In this document: in pieces, positions 9,918 through 21,750 of the stretch
Position numbering within the stretch: the first letter of the stretch is position 1
Layout of the letters: each line of letters begins with the position of its first letter
DNA from: Phymatolithon calcareum
Taxonomy: Eukaryota; Rhodophyta; Florideophyceae; Hapalidiales
Direction of reading: 5' to 3'
Assembly (NCBI GenBank): GCA_977006965.1
Contig: OZ345354.1
Coordinates: 2,170,001 to 2,234,000, forward strand
Length of the DNA stretch: 64,000 nt
Made by a program: the position numbers and the translations under genes
Notes under the pieces: model-generated
Database searches by the model: none
The model's input: only the letters and a program-made list of their open reading frames with translations
What the model was told of the DNA's origin: nothing

Positions 9918-12900
9918 ATGGATGCCGGAGGTTCCTTTCTCGTACGTTGCCCGACTAGCTCTGCATCAAGTCTTGTGGGTTCCACGCCAGGAGAACAAGA
10001 TCTCGAAGCATGTTGCAGTCACGCTAACGTCTCTAAAATTGCACATGTACTCTCTTGCGTAGGACCAAGCATGCGTTCGAATCGCGGTTTTGCCCACTGG
10101 GTCTAGCATGTCTGATGAGAGATTCGACGAACTTGCAAGCTATCTCACATCATTGCGCGAAGTCGCGCTTAATGTTCTGCCGAGGCGCGCAACGCATACG
10201 CGTTCTTTCAGCATGTCAGCCGCGGGAAACACAACGTATTCGCATCCGCCATCAGACCCGAGAAATTCCAGTGAGAGATCTTCGGACAGCGGTTCTTTCT
10301 CCGGGACCCGATTTCTCAGCAGAACATTCTCGTCCACCCGCGAGTCACCTAAGCCGCCATCGGAATCAGTATCCCCAACTAGCACCGCGGCTGCCGCGGA
10401 ATCTCCAAAAACCATATCGGGGAGTTCCTCAACAGCGTCGCTTTCCACGGGAAACCTCGGAACTGTCCCACCATTACCTTTGCGCGCTCGCAGGTCGTCT
10501 ACGGCGCGGCGTTCGCGAGCGAGAACTACGTCTTTCCCCAATTCCTCGGACCTCAATCTCGAGCATGAGGACGTCGATTCTCTCTTCAGATTGCGTTACG
10601 ATATCATTCATCGAAACCATGCCGGCGATCTCATTCTGCGTACCCCGTCGCAATGGGACTCATTTCATTCGAGAAGAGTTTGGGGTGTCATTGGCATTGT
10701 GGATTGCACCGACCCGGAACTGTACGATAACCAAGAAGAAAGAGATAAGATTTTGCGAGAAGCGCAAGATGATTTCATGGCCGCATTGAGGAATTTTCCA
10801 CCATCTTGTGTTTCTCGAGTGATTGTTTTTACAACACCAGATGCTGCCAAGCAGACAGGGGCATCTGTTATGAACAGCCCAAGCGTTGGAGGGCGGCCGC
10901 TTTCAGTTCCTACCGAACCAACTGGTGAGCTGATTTTTGGATATGTGCCTGAGAGCGCAAAGTATCAAGAAACCCGACTCGAATTGAAAGTGCAAATTGT
11001 CCACTTTTCTGGGCTTCTTTTGAACTCCCTGGATCGCGAGTGTTGGAAGATTGAAAGATCATCAAATGATCTTTTTCTTTCTCCTTTAGACGAGCCAAGC
11101 ACACCAGACAACCAATCGAAACTAATGAAAAGGCGGCCAGGGAGGCAGGACAAACTTCTGGCAGATACTCATTTAATGATGGGGTCGCCCGCGGAAGCGC
11201 TGGCAAAGTACAATTCTGCCATTGAAAAAGCGAAGGCAAACAGCGATCGTTTATGGCTGGCCGGTGCAATGGAGGGTTGGTCGGCAGCCCATGTTTTTTC
11301 CTATGTGAAAGGCGGTGGGGCTGTACGAGACCAAGTGCTGTCTAACAAACTAATTGAACACTACGCCGAGATTTACAAGCTATACCAGAAGAAAAGAATT
11401 CCGGAGCTGGAGTCCCTAGCAGCTTTGCGACTGGCCGAATTTTTGGGGCGTTTTACCACGCGGCGAAAAGATGCTCTTGAAGCAGCGGGTCATGCGGCGG
11501 CAGTTGGAGAAAGCTTGAGTTCGGCGAAAAGGGCAGCTTTGTGGGAGTCACTTGCTCGCTTCTCAGAGTACATGAAGTGTCACCGCAAAACAGCGTTTTA
11601 TCTGTATCGCGTGGGAAGTCTGTGTGCATCTAAAGCAGTCTGGCCTTCCTCGGAAGCTTTGCTCACAGCCTCCGGGAAACAATTTAAAAGAGGAAACGGG
11701 AAAATATGGCCTGATTTGCACCGCGACATTCTCATGGAAGCTGGAAAATCCGCGTGGGAAACAGGTGATGCATTTCTGGCGACCCAACACTATGTAGAAG
11801 CACTGGCACTTTCTTCTTCCACCCTGCACCATAACACCAAGGGTGACGCTAACCTTGTGAAATTGCTCGTCGAAACTACAACACCGGCATACCTTCCGGG
11901 TGCATCTAAGCTGCTCCATCTTCAGAGTTTAAGAGCGCTTCAAATTCCTTCGTTGGTGGTGAAGGAAAATGCGTTGGTTGAGAACGAGATCGGAAATGCA
12001 CTTGCGAGCCACAACGGCCCATTTATTTACAACCCTTTTGAGGCGAAAGCGCGCGAAAAGGCTGCTGCTGCCGCGAGCCGCGCGGTGACCTGGGTCTGCG
12101 GCGAGGCTGCGCAAGTGTCTCTAAGGATACAAAACCGAACACACACAGATTTGCCTGTAGAGATTATCGCTATTGCTATTGTCGATTCAAACCGGGCAAT
12201 CGAAGTATGGCCGGTGGACGACAACAAGGAATCCTCAAGCGCTAAAGGTAAAGCAGAAGGGGAACAGGATTGCGAGAAAAAGTCAATTATGTTCTCTGAA
12301 GAAGATCCTCAAGTCACTTATGCCCGGCGGGTCAAAGGAGTACTGCGAATTGTAACCGGAACGGTGGAGACCCTGTCTGAAACAGTTAAATTGCCTCCGC
12401 TGCATTCTTCAAGGTTTGTCGAAAAGACGATCTCAGTCTTCCCCAGGAAAACTGGTGCAATGCGTATCTGTGGCTTGGTTGCTCGTCTGTTTAGAGGGAC
12501 CATAGTGCTCTTGTCAACGCCAGATGCATTGAAAGGGGATTATTCTACACCCCCAATCAATGTGATTAAAGAGCTTCCGCGGCTTGATGTTAGCATCCGG
12601 CAAGAGGATGGTGAATTTTCAGCTTTTAATTTGGATAAGCAACCGGCAACAATTTTCGAAGGAGAGCGCCGCCGCTTTTCAGTGCGAGTGAAGAACGTTG
12701 GAAAGGACGACGTTTCAAATCCCACAATTCAAGTCACCTCAAGTAATCCAAGTCTCATCCAAATAGCCGACACAGGAACCGGGCTCTCGCGAATTGAGAA
12801 CGCAAACGTGAGAGTTGGACAAGCGTATGAGTTTGTCGTGGAAGTGCTGGGCAGTAGAGTCGTATCGACTGGCAAGTCTACATCGGAAGGAATTCTGAAC

Positions 12901-14415
12901 GTCGCTGTCGTTTACACCGGGAAGACAGACAAGAGCATGATACGCGAGTCGAGAGCTCTAGTACCGCTTATTGTACGACCTGCTATTCGAATTGGTTCAT
13001 TCTCGACGTTTATGTTGCCGGCGCAGAATGATATAAACGGAGAGGAAATCGAACAACGGGGATCGCGGTACGGGCTTATTCTTGACGTGGAAAATTTGGT
13101 ATCGATGCCTGTATTGATCGCTCTTCCCCCGAGTTGGCGATCACCGGACATTCTATCAACGCCACAGTCTGGGGGCTTCGGGATGTTCAACCTGAACAGC
13201 CCTTGTCCAACAGTCAATGTTCTCGAATGTGGAGCATCTACTCGACTTATAACAGTCATACCAAAAGATTTCTTTGCGGAAAACTCTGCCGGCGGAGAAC
13301 GGCAAGGCTCATCTCTAACATTGTCTTGGGCAATGCCTGGCATAGCTCGCAATGGCACTGCTGAGGTATTCCGGGAAGATATTTTGAAGATCAGGTCGTT
13401 TGTCAATTTTTCGTATCCATTAGATTCCGTAAGCGATTCTTTCAGTCAAACTGGCAATGCTCGAATAGAAATTCACACAATGACTCATCAGAGTGGGATG
13501 AATCATTATCCTGGAGGCGATGTAGAAGCTGATGAAATGACCGATGCCGACAAGAATGGAAGAGGAGCTTGCTCGCTGAATACCAGGAAATATTACACCA
13601 GCACGGTGGTGGTTTGCAACCGAGGTACAGGACCATTTCCTGTTAATACAGTGTTGGACCTATGCGTGCTGCAGAATGATGGGCGAGGCGGTGCCCGTCT
13701 TGTACAAGGCTCTACTCTTGTCGGTGCTGTGGAGTGTGTACGAGTTGGTCCCTTGGCACCTGGGGAGACTTTTGAACAGAGCTTCAAGATGCGGTTTACT
13801 TCTGTGGGAACATTTGAACTCAACGGCTTTGTACATGAGTGGGGTGAGGAGACGGCAACCTCGCTCGATGCCATACTCGTTGAGGTGAAGACAAGGGAAA
13901 TGCCTCTTCGTAATTCTCGATGGGCAAATGCAAACAAGAAGAGTTCGGTCGAGACGGGAGGTCAAGAGAGAGCGAAATCTGCTAGTCCACCCAAGGCCAA
14001 CGGACTTGACAAGATTCATCGCACACACTCGGTCCAAGCAGTCTCAAAGGAAGTGCAAACCCAAGGTATTGCCACCGAGAAAACGACGGCACGACACAAC
14101 CGGACTAAAAGTCTGTTCACTTCTGGGGGAGAGAAGTCCCCAGTAGTACCGCCCGCGGCTGGGGAGTCCGCGCGTAAGAATGTGAAAGAACCTGTGGAAG
14201 GCGAGGGGTCGAAGGACAGGCTTCTACAACTGCAACTGGGACGTGTGCTGGGTCGATGCGCGACGACGGTCCATGCCGTGCCAGATAAGTGGGACATAGA
14301 AAATCTAGGTCGCACAGAGAGTGGCTTCGGCCCACATCTTGCTCACGCGGGATCTTCGGGAAGTCGTCTTAGTATGGATAGGAGACAGAAGCCACAGCCC
14401 GACAAGTTGTTTTAA
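9918..14415 (+). CDS. TRAPPC9: TRAPP II complex subunit 9 (Trs120/NIBP), two exons
   Basis: A 24-bp first exon (9918-9941, MDAGGSFL) is followed by a 121-bp intron (GTACGT donor; TTGCGTAG acceptor ending 10062) and exon 2, 10063-14415, for about 1458 residues. The join yields DQACVRIAVLPTGSSMSDER, matching the Trs120 N-terminal strand. Family marks include WGVIGIVDCTDPE, the TPR-like RQDKLLADTHLMMGSPAEAL, SDRLWLAGAMEGWSAA and LAEFLGRF, then long beta-rich segments with repeated ASNP-type immunoglobulin-like folds. The region from ~1270 on is low-complexity and basic. TRAPPC9 is the TRAPPII-specific subunit that, with TRAPPC10, directs the complex to Rab11/Ypt31 at the trans-Golgi. Its partner TRAPPC2 is the divergent neighbour. 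The first exon is inferred from frame and splice sites. Confidence 0.9.
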
Positions 14416-14826
14416 TTTGCATACAGGGGGGGATTGCTACCTTAACTTAATAAATGAGTGCAGCTGACCCTTGCTGCCATATGGCCTGGTTTACTTTCCT
14501 TTTATCGTCGATAGGAGACAGACCGTACAGTCACTAAATTCTGTTTCGCCCGGTTTTTTATCTTGCTTAAGTGAGACAACTCTGGTTAACTGCCTCTCTG
14601 TTCAACGATGCACAAAATAGTAGCAGGAACTCGAGAAGTCTACGGCTTCTCCATCCTAGTCCGTGTTCCGAGACTCCTCACTCGACATTGTGGTCCGCTC
14701 CGGAGACCACATCTGGAAATGCCCTGGGTGGATCCTCCGCACGGCAGGCAAAGTGTTGCCACAGCGATTCAAGCCAACCTTGTGCTGTTCTCCTAACTTT
14801 ATACTTGGTAACTCTCTACATACATC
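14416..14826. other. intergenic between convergent TRAPPC9 and helicase
   Basis: No gene seen. It carries both 3' untranslated regions. TACAGGGGGGG at 14422-14432 resembles one end of the pogo-like element at 262, but no matching opposite end is found nearby. Confidence 0.5.
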
Positions 14827-17277
14827 CTATGTCCTTCGCGCCGCCAAAATCTGCAGTGCCAGTTCCTCCTGTCCAGTGGCACCCTCGTCGTCGCTGCTTT
14901 CATCGCTATCACGACTTTCCTCCTCGCTTTCACTCTCTGCCGCACTATTCCCAGAGCTGTCCGCTCCCCCTGCCTGAAGTAATTGGGTTTGTAAATCTGC
15001 ATTTGGCTTGATTACCTTGTTCAGTTTCCTCAGTTTCTCTTTTTGTTTTGCGTGTTTTGCTCTCACACGTTCCTTCTCCCGCAGCTTGTCAGATTCTGCG
15101 GCAGCTTCCAGACGCTTCGCTACTGCGCTGGCGTACTCTTCCATGTTTTCATGCTTGTTTGCTTCATCATCTTCACCACTGCTGTCATCAGCATCATCAT
15201 TCTTGTCGTCATAAATCATCTCACTCGCACGCCGGGCATTGCCGTCCTCATCGAACACAGTCCGGTTCACACTTGGCATGTGATTCACAAAGTCAAGTTT
15301 CATACGTTTTCGTTTTCGCTGTGTAGTCCCAGGGCTCAATTCGGCTAAACCGTCTAGGTTGTCGGGGGCATGTACGCGCTTGATTTGCAAAATGTCACCA
15401 TCCTCGTCATCACCCCCGTCCTGGTTTGGAAGCCCAACCTGCTCACTACGTCTTTTCTTCTCCACGACATTCGCATCAGTTGTCGGTACCGCTCCGCGTT
15501 CGGGACGTGGGCGATACCCAAACACTGTTTTCGCTTTGTGTTTTGTCTCGGGCTCTGTGCTCGCCGCACCGCCTCCAAAGGAGACGATGGGAGTTACAGC
15601 GAGTCCAAAGCTCTTGGACAAGAGTTCGATGTCATGTTCAGTTGCGTCGAAAACGTTTTTATCGCTTTGTTGATACACGCTCTTCAGATAGAACAAAAAC
15701 GCACGTTGAGCAAGCGATTTCAGTTCTTTGTTTCCAGCAACTGTAGCAGCAACTCTGGGCGTAACACCGGCCATTCTCGCCGGATTGATGCGAACCTTGT
15801 TGGGAATAATACCGCGAGCTCGAAGACGTTCCAAGAACTTCAATTCCTTTTTCTCACCCAGGAAGAGCATCGCGCGTCCATTCGATCTAAAGCGTGCTGT
15901 GCGACCCACACGATGGATATACGTCTGCACGTCATCTGGACAATCGACTTGTACAACCCAATCGACGTTAGGGAAATCTAAACCACGAGAGGCGACATCA
16001 GTTGCGAATAGAGCTGCATTTTTGGTGCGAGAAAATGCATCGTACACATCGGTACGGCGTAATTGCTTCATGTTACCATGAAGATGAAGCATTGACATTC
16101 CAGGTCGAAGTTTGCAAAAGGTTTCAAAAGCGAAACGTACTTGTTTTCCAGTGGCGAAGAACACAATTATCTTTGCTTTCAAATGAGTTTTCAAAAAGGA
16201 CCACAGTACAGCCAGCTTTTCATGCGACGGTATCACGGTGTACGATTGAGATAGTCTCAGGGGAGTACCCACAATTTGAGAATCATCATTGCCACCTTTT
16301 TCATCCATCTCGACATTTTCTCTTCCTTCTTTCTCCTCCATTTCCTCCCTCTCTTGCTGTGTCCTCGCCATAACAGACACATATTGCGGCGACCGGAGCG
16401 AAAGTCTCGCAAGAGCCTTCAGACTCTTTGTCTGCGTCGCTGAAAACAACAAAGTCTGCCTTTCCGTCGGCAAATGTTCCAGAATAGCATCCAAAGTTTT
16501 CTCGAACCCCATATCCAAAATACGATCAGCCTCATCCAGCACCAGCATTTGCAAACCATTACAATCAATATCTGCGACAGTATCCAGATGATGCAAAAGT
16601 CTCCCCGGAGTGGCGATAAGCACATTCATACTTCCCACACGTTCCCTTTCTCCGGCAAAATCCTTGCCACCAATAACAAGTCCAGCAGAAATGCCGTGAA
16701 AGTAGGCAATCTTGCGAAACACCTCAAAAATCTGAAGTGCCAGTTCACGTGTAGGCGCAAGAATAATTGCCCCTAAAGCATCCTCCGTGCCCCACGACTG
16801 CCGCCAGAGCATTTCGACGAGCGGAACAACAAACGCAAGCGTTTTTCCAGACCCCGTCGGCGCGGCCGCCAGTACGTCCCGCCCGGCCAGCGCTTGCGGT
16901 ACCGCGGCCCGTTGCACAGGTGTGAGAACGTCGAATGCATTCGCAGCAAGAGCGTCAAGCGTGCGCGTGCTCAGTGGAAGGTCTGAGAAACGAGAGGCTC
17001 GCAATACAGGGGCATCCGGCACAGCGTCGGTACCATCCTTGGCATTGTCACGTGCGCGCTGACGGCGATTACGACGAAAGACTGCGGCTTGCGTTCCCAC
17101 TGGGATTGCAGTGACGGCGGCGCGGATACGGGACAGTTCAGCGATCTCTTTTGCGCGTGCCCGGGAGCGAGGAGCGCGCGGGTTAGCACGTGCACGTCCG
17201 GACCTTGTCTTGGAAGAAGCACGACGTGTTTCGTCGTCGCTCTCCATGACTGGTTCGGTGAACGCGCAGAAGTTCAC
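14827..17277 (-). CDS. DEAD-box ATP-dependent RNA helicase, DBP4/DDX10 type
   Basis: 816 residues, intronless; ATG at 17247 (MESDDETRR) is an equally good start. The helicase core shows the Q motif (FSDLPLSTRTLDAL...TPVQ), AAPTGSGKT (Walker A), PTRELA, TPGRLL, VLDEADRILDMGF (DEAD), LLFSATQTKSLKALARLSL (SAT), then VATDVASRGLDFP and HRVGRTAR in the C-terminal RecA domain. The FSDLPLS start and SATQTKS...LARLSL wording are specific to Dbp4/DDX10, a nucleolar helicase that releases U14 snoRNA during 18S rRNA maturation. The long C-terminal tail is acidic and Lys/Arg-rich with coiled-coil character (EKERVRAKHAKQKEKLRKLN) and ends in Ser/Asp/Glu runs, as in family members. Confidence 0.93.
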   Translation of the reverse strand: MNFCAFTEPVMESDDETRRASSKTRSGRARANPRAPRSRARAKEIAELSRIRAAVTAIPVGTQAAVFRRNRRQRARDNAKDGTDAVPDAPVLRASRFSDLPLSTRTLDALAANAFDVLTPVQRAAVPQALAGRDVLAAAPTGSGKTLAFVVPLVEMLWRQSWGTEDALGAIILAPTRELALQIFEVFRKIAYFHGISAGLVIGGKDFAGERERVGSMNVLIATPGRLLHHLDTVADIDCNGLQMLVLDEADRILDMGFEKTLDAILEHLPTERQTLLFSATQTKSLKALARLSLRSPQYVSVMARTQQEREEMEEKEGRENVEMDEKGGNDDSQIVGTPLRLSQSYTVIPSHEKLAVLWSFLKTHLKAKIIVFFATGKQVRFAFETFCKLRPGMSMLHLHGNMKQLRRTDVYDAFSRTKNAALFATDVASRGLDFPNVDWVVQVDCPDDVQTYIHRVGRTARFRSNGRAMLFLGEKKELKFLERLRARGIIPNKVRINPARMAGVTPRVAATVAGNKELKSLAQRAFLFYLKSVYQQSDKNVFDATEHDIELLSKSFGLAVTPIVSFGGGAASTEPETKHKAKTVFGYRPRPERGAVPTTDANVVEKKRRSEQVGLPNQDGGDDEDGDILQIKRVHAPDNLDGLAELSPGTTQRKRKRMKLDFVNHMPSVNRTVFDEDGNARRASEMIYDDKNDDADDSSGEDDEANKHENMEEYASAVAKRLEAAAESDKLREKERVRAKHAKQKEKLRKLNKVIKPNADLQTQLLQAGGADSSGNSAAESESEEESRDSDESSDDEGATGQEELALQILAARRT

Positions 17278-17633
17278 CCCGTTGCAGTTCAGGTGGGTGG
17301 ATGCTTGGGCTCACCAAGGTCGACGGCCGGGACTGCGGGAATCCAATGATGATAATGGGGATGTGCGGGATGGAAAATTTAACTTATTTTTAGTTTACAC
17401 AATCATAATTTTACTAGCGCAACTTTTCCTAACGGATCTTCGTACAGTACCTAAACGTTTGCGAAGTCGCTCCCAGTTGGAGTTGGAGTTTGCAAGTACA
17501 CTCCGACTCCAATTTCCACTTCAGCTCCCCAATGTTGAGTATGATTCCCTCGTACAGTGTGCGCTTGCAATAAAGAAGACTGAACAAAGTAGTAGTTTTG
17601 CTCAAACGTGAAGCCATTGATGAGATGGATCGA
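17278..17633. other. intergenic, no gene seen
   Basis: Contains the upstream region of the helicase gene and the 3' flank of the CCCH gene. No supported feature. Confidence 0.4.
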
Positions 17634-18206
17634 CTACCTAGAAAGCGGCGATGCAGGAGGTGCCCAGATAGAGAAAGGGCTATTATAAGCCAGTGGATCG
17701 AAGCCTTGATCGAAGGCACCGGATGACTGCGAGCGAGAACCTCCGACTGACCCAACCGGGGAAGATGCTGCCGTGCCCGGAATAAGCGACTGATGGATGG
17801 GGACGGCTCTATCGCGAAGATGTGCGATGGGATCACGATGCGTGGGCGAGTTACTATCTGCACGCATGAGTTCTCGAACACGTTCAAGCTGTTCCCGACG
17901 ATCGACACTTACACGGACTTCATCATGATCAGTGGTGCGACGACGTTCACGAGCGCGGGTGCGCGGTGGCGGCGACGGCGATTGGGGTATATCTTGAGCA
18001 TCAAGCGGCGGATGGTTATACTTGCATCTGAGACCATACGGACATGTACCGGATTGAACGTAATCGAAACAATCTCGTCGAGAGAGAGCGGTAAGAAGTC
18101 GTTTGTCACGAACAGGATGATCAAACTTGCAGCGTTGACCGTAGTTACACTTGCCAGTCTTCAGGTAGTACTGACAGGGCTCGGCTCCTTCGCGGCGCGG
18201 ATACAT
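17634..18206 (-). CDS. CCCH-type zinc-finger protein (two fingers)
   Basis: 190 residues from the ATG at 18206 (MYPRREGAEPCQYYLKTG). Two CX7-8CX5CX3H fingers are visible: CQYYLKTGKCNYGQRCKFDH and CFDYVQSGTCPYGLRCKYNH. An Arg-rich, Ser/Pro-rich tail follows (RTRARERRRTTDHDE and SVGGSRSQSSG). The wording is like plant ZFN-type CCCH proteins, which bind RNA or DNA. The frame remains open upstream to 18368, but those residues look like translated leader, so the MYPRR start is preferred. It probably acts in mRNA processing or decay; the target is unknown. Confidence 0.85.
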   Translation of the reverse strand: MYPRREGAEPCQYYLKTGKCNYGQRCKFDHPVRDKRLLTALSRRDCFDYVQSGTCPYGLRCKYNHPPLDAQDIPQSPSPPPRTRARERRRTTDHDEVRVSVDRREQLERVRELMRADSNSPTHRDPIAHLRDRAVPIHQSLIPGTAASSPVGSVGGSRSQSSGAFDQGFDPLAYNSPFSIWAPPASPLSR

Positions 18207-19550
18207 CGCGCGTGGCGACGGCTTCGCAACTCCGCCATGGTAGTGTTGTGTGTCGGTTGCGCGATTGCGCACGTCTGCTAAAATGAAATAGCGGCAAACT
18301 AAAAGATGATTTAGGGTTGTGAAAATAGGATGCAAAAGCCACGCGGTGGACGATAATTGGTTTATCACGAGGGAATCTTTTTCTGGTTGAATATTACTCG
18401 TATTCTGTAAGCCTCACTGTCTGAATACACACTTGGTGTGGTGTGTATCGTGGTGTTGTGTGTATCATATACTTGTTCGAATCAACATGAATATCTTTTA
18501 TAGAATTCATTTAATTTTGATTGGGTTTCTTCGATTCGAATCGAACCGAAGGTCTGGAAATAGTGCTGAACGTAACAGTATCACCAATCGTATTGAAGAG
18601 CAACTCAGAAATATATCAGATCTGGCAATAAACAACACAATTCATTCCTTGGCGGCATGCCATCTTGGCACAAAAGTCAACCGCGTTCATTCGTAAATAG
18701 TGTACATCGGGCCTCCACACTAAGTCACAATTTTTTTGATTTTTCGAGGCCAAACGCGAGCGCAGGAGTACACACTAAGAGCTACAGTAGTGAATCACAA
18801 CAGAATCTTGAAGTCCCGTGAACAGATCTGTAGAAACGCAAGGACATTGTAGCCCAAAATAGAGAGACTATATGGGTGAAATTTCATGTTAGATGCTACG
18901 TTGGGATGCGGTAAGCAAACGTGTACAGTATTCATCACACCATCAGCAGCAAGAATGCATGATGCATTCTCTTGTACGAGAAAACAATGTTCGGCGATCG
19001 ACCCTAATTTGATGTTCAACTACAAAAAATGCCCTCCTAAGCGTTAGAACCTTTGTTGCATCAAGCTGTATACACGTAGGAATATGTAGGCACTTTCATC
19101 TCATGCGTGATTACGTACAGCAAAAAATTTGGGGAGGAATTGTATTGTGCGATTGAAGCGGACGCCATGCATGGCCCAGCTCAAAAATATTGAAATACGT
19201 TGGGGATGGTACAGTACTGAGATCGTTTTGTGGCCTGGCCTGCGTCATTTCTACGTCTTCCGCAATCCAAGCGCGCACTAGTGAGATATGGAAACAAAGG
19301 GTTATTACAAGAAGACCAAACAGGGAACCTGAGCTGGTACAGTACTGTACTGTACGTATAAGCTAATCAATACTTGAGGAAGCCTTTTCCGTATACAGTA
19401 TTCGTAACACTGGGAGGCTTTTAACACATTTTGCAATTTTTACAGGGACTTCAGTTATATTTTTCGGAAATGGTAGAGAAAACCCATACGACTACAGAAC
19501 AAAAACTAGTCGACCTATCATATTTAACTCCTTCAGTACAATCTTGTCTA
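18207..19550. other. gene-poor intergenic with TACAGTATTC motifs
   Basis: No gene supported. Contains TACAGTATTCATCACAC at 18924-18940 and TACAGTATTCGTAACAC at 19394-19410 (shared with 46909-46925), and a TACAGTACTGTACTGTAC run near 19340. Confidence 0.5.
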
Positions 19551-20616
19551 TTACATATCTTGGAAAGATGAAGAAAGAGCGCACAGAAGGTCGAGAAACA
19601 AAGCGAAAAGTCTGGGTTTCTTTCTTTCTTTCTTTACTGCAGAAGGCGTTAATTTAACGCCAGAACTTATCCTAGAGCAAGTTCTCATTGTGTAAGTATT
19701 GGAGTACTGTATCTCTACAGGTCTCTCCCTGCGCAGATTTTCTACCGTTTTGCCACGCACTCTTCCCATGAATTGCCGTCGAGATGCAGCCCGACCAGAA
19801 CAGCGCATAATTAGGTGTTCCACTTTCTCCGTGACCCCATGCAGGTACATATTGCACACTGGGTCGTAGAGTAACGATTCATCCTCGCTGTATCCATGGT
19901 GAAAGCATGCCAGGATAGGGCAGCAATTCACTATGAACTGGTGCAGTACCACCTCTACACGTCTCTGCGAGATGTGCAGATCTTTTGGAAGCGTATGTAG
20001 GGTCACTGGTTTGCTTCTACAGTGCGGCTTGATAATGGATCGTGCCGCTTCCAAAGTGAGAGGCATCGCTTGATGCAACACCGGACCCGATTCCAAAATT
20101 CCCCGCCGCGCGAGCTCAACAGCGGCCTCATTCTTCGCGACGCCGCAATGACTCGGTATTCAGCACACACTCTATGTGAATCTCGTGTGAAAATAACCGT
20201 TCCATAAGATTTCATAGATTCCGCATAATGTCACCAAACATCCACGGTTACCCGTTGAGAGCATCTATGCAGCTACGGCTGTTAGTGAACCATCTGATGG
20301 TGCTGCCGTGGGAAAGCTGTAGTGTTGACCTTTCTTGAAACGCATGTACGGCGGCAAATGCCTCCGCGTCGAATGAAGAGCTAGCAGTCCCAGCGGCCAG
20401 CGATTCTTGCACATCAGCTTCTTCGCCGCGCAAAATCAGAAATCTCAGCTCCGCCGACGTTGAATGGGATGGTACGGCACATGTCGAGTGTGTCACCATC
20501 TTCGTCGCACACGACAACGCGATGTTTCGAGGCGGCCGGCTTCGTTGAGTAGGCATGCTCGCCTCCGTCGTCATAGGCCAAAAGGACATCTGGAGGCCTG
20601 CTGTGTCGGGACTCAA
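19551..20616 (-). pseudogene. LINE-type (non-LTR) retrotransposon relic: RNase H and C-terminal region
   Basis: Three minus-strand frames in series (20616-20248, 20215-20003, 20096-19551) together resemble the 3' end of a LINE ORF2. First comes an RNase H-like stretch (ASSSFDAEAFAAVHAF and RWFTNSRSCIDALNG). Next is a region with HISQRRVEVVLHQF, then the Cys/His segment VCNMYLHGVTEKVEHLIMRC, like the conserved C-terminal knuckle where a Glu-rich helix precedes HL...C. At least two frameshifts break it. The minus-strand 3' flank at about 19640-19618 is an (AAAG)n tract, a plausible retroposon tail. The reverse-transcriptase domain is absent, as in a 5'-truncated insertion. Confidence 0.65.
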
Positions 20617-21750
20617 ACCGTTTTGCTGCTTCGTGGTTCTAGTACTGGATGGGGTTGAATTTGATCAACGTCGCAGTACACCAAGTCTGGGATTAAACCA
20701 GAATGTTGAATCTCGCAGATATCCTTGTCAATTAATGCTTCTATTATACGCAATGCGACTCACGTTCAAGCCCCTTCCGCAAATTGGTGTATCGTTATTT
20801 GGCCCTTGATACACTGGCTTTCTTTCCTTACCCCTAAAATAGTTTGTCGTCTTCTTTTCATGCTTCATGGCACAGTATTGTCGGGACCCATTACGTCCTC
20901 ATTCTTAGCGTAATTCTCGGAAGATTAGTTTACCGAAGTCTACCCAATCAGCTCTCCAGACTCACACTGGATTCTACTACGAACAACATCACACAACACA
21001 CGAAGAACCAAACTGAACAGAATAGTGGAGACGCTGACCGTCTCCTGGAGCATGCGTTTTGAAATAAACAAACCCGTACCGACAACTCTACAGTGTGGGG
21101 TGCCCTACAGTGCTCTCAACTCACTTAATAGCGCGACCACGATCATGCTCGTCACAGTATCGCCATTTCCCATGAGCTTGCCAATATCCGTTGCAAATAT
21201 TTACTTACTATTGGTACGGACACAAATAACGACTCGAGAAAACTCAGAAGGACTCTGTCGGTAATTCCGGATGGGTTCTTTGCTGTTTTGTATATTGCTC
21301 GAGAACCTTCCATTCCGGAAGTTGGCATTATCCCTCAGGAGCTTACACTATGTTATCGATCAACAATCATCGACGCTTTTCGGGACTAGAATCAGCCGGC
21401 CAACTTGTGCTCCTCCACATAGATTAGTGTAGCGTCACGAGAACTTCCTACGGGTTTTCCTTTCAAACTGAATGCGGACAATGAAATAAGACTGTCGCAC
21501 AACGGCCAATTTTTAAAAAGCGGGAATGGGTCAACCCTCGCGCTTCTCTCGATTCAAGGCTTTGACTGGCAGTGCGTCCTTTAAAGGGCATACTGCCTAT
21601 CTATGGTGTCGCCGGCTTTTAAACTTCCCCGCTCTACAGTAGGACAGTACTGTTCCTATGCTGAAGTCAGTCGTAACGCGGTTAACGCTACCATATCTCA
21701 AGCATGGGGAGACGATGGCAGATGCCGGACGTCCATACAATTTGATTAGA

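Noticed and set aside
10055-10789. Long open frame on the plus strand at the start of TRAPPC9
   Set aside because: It overlaps the TRAPPC9 coding region in another frame and shows no domain.
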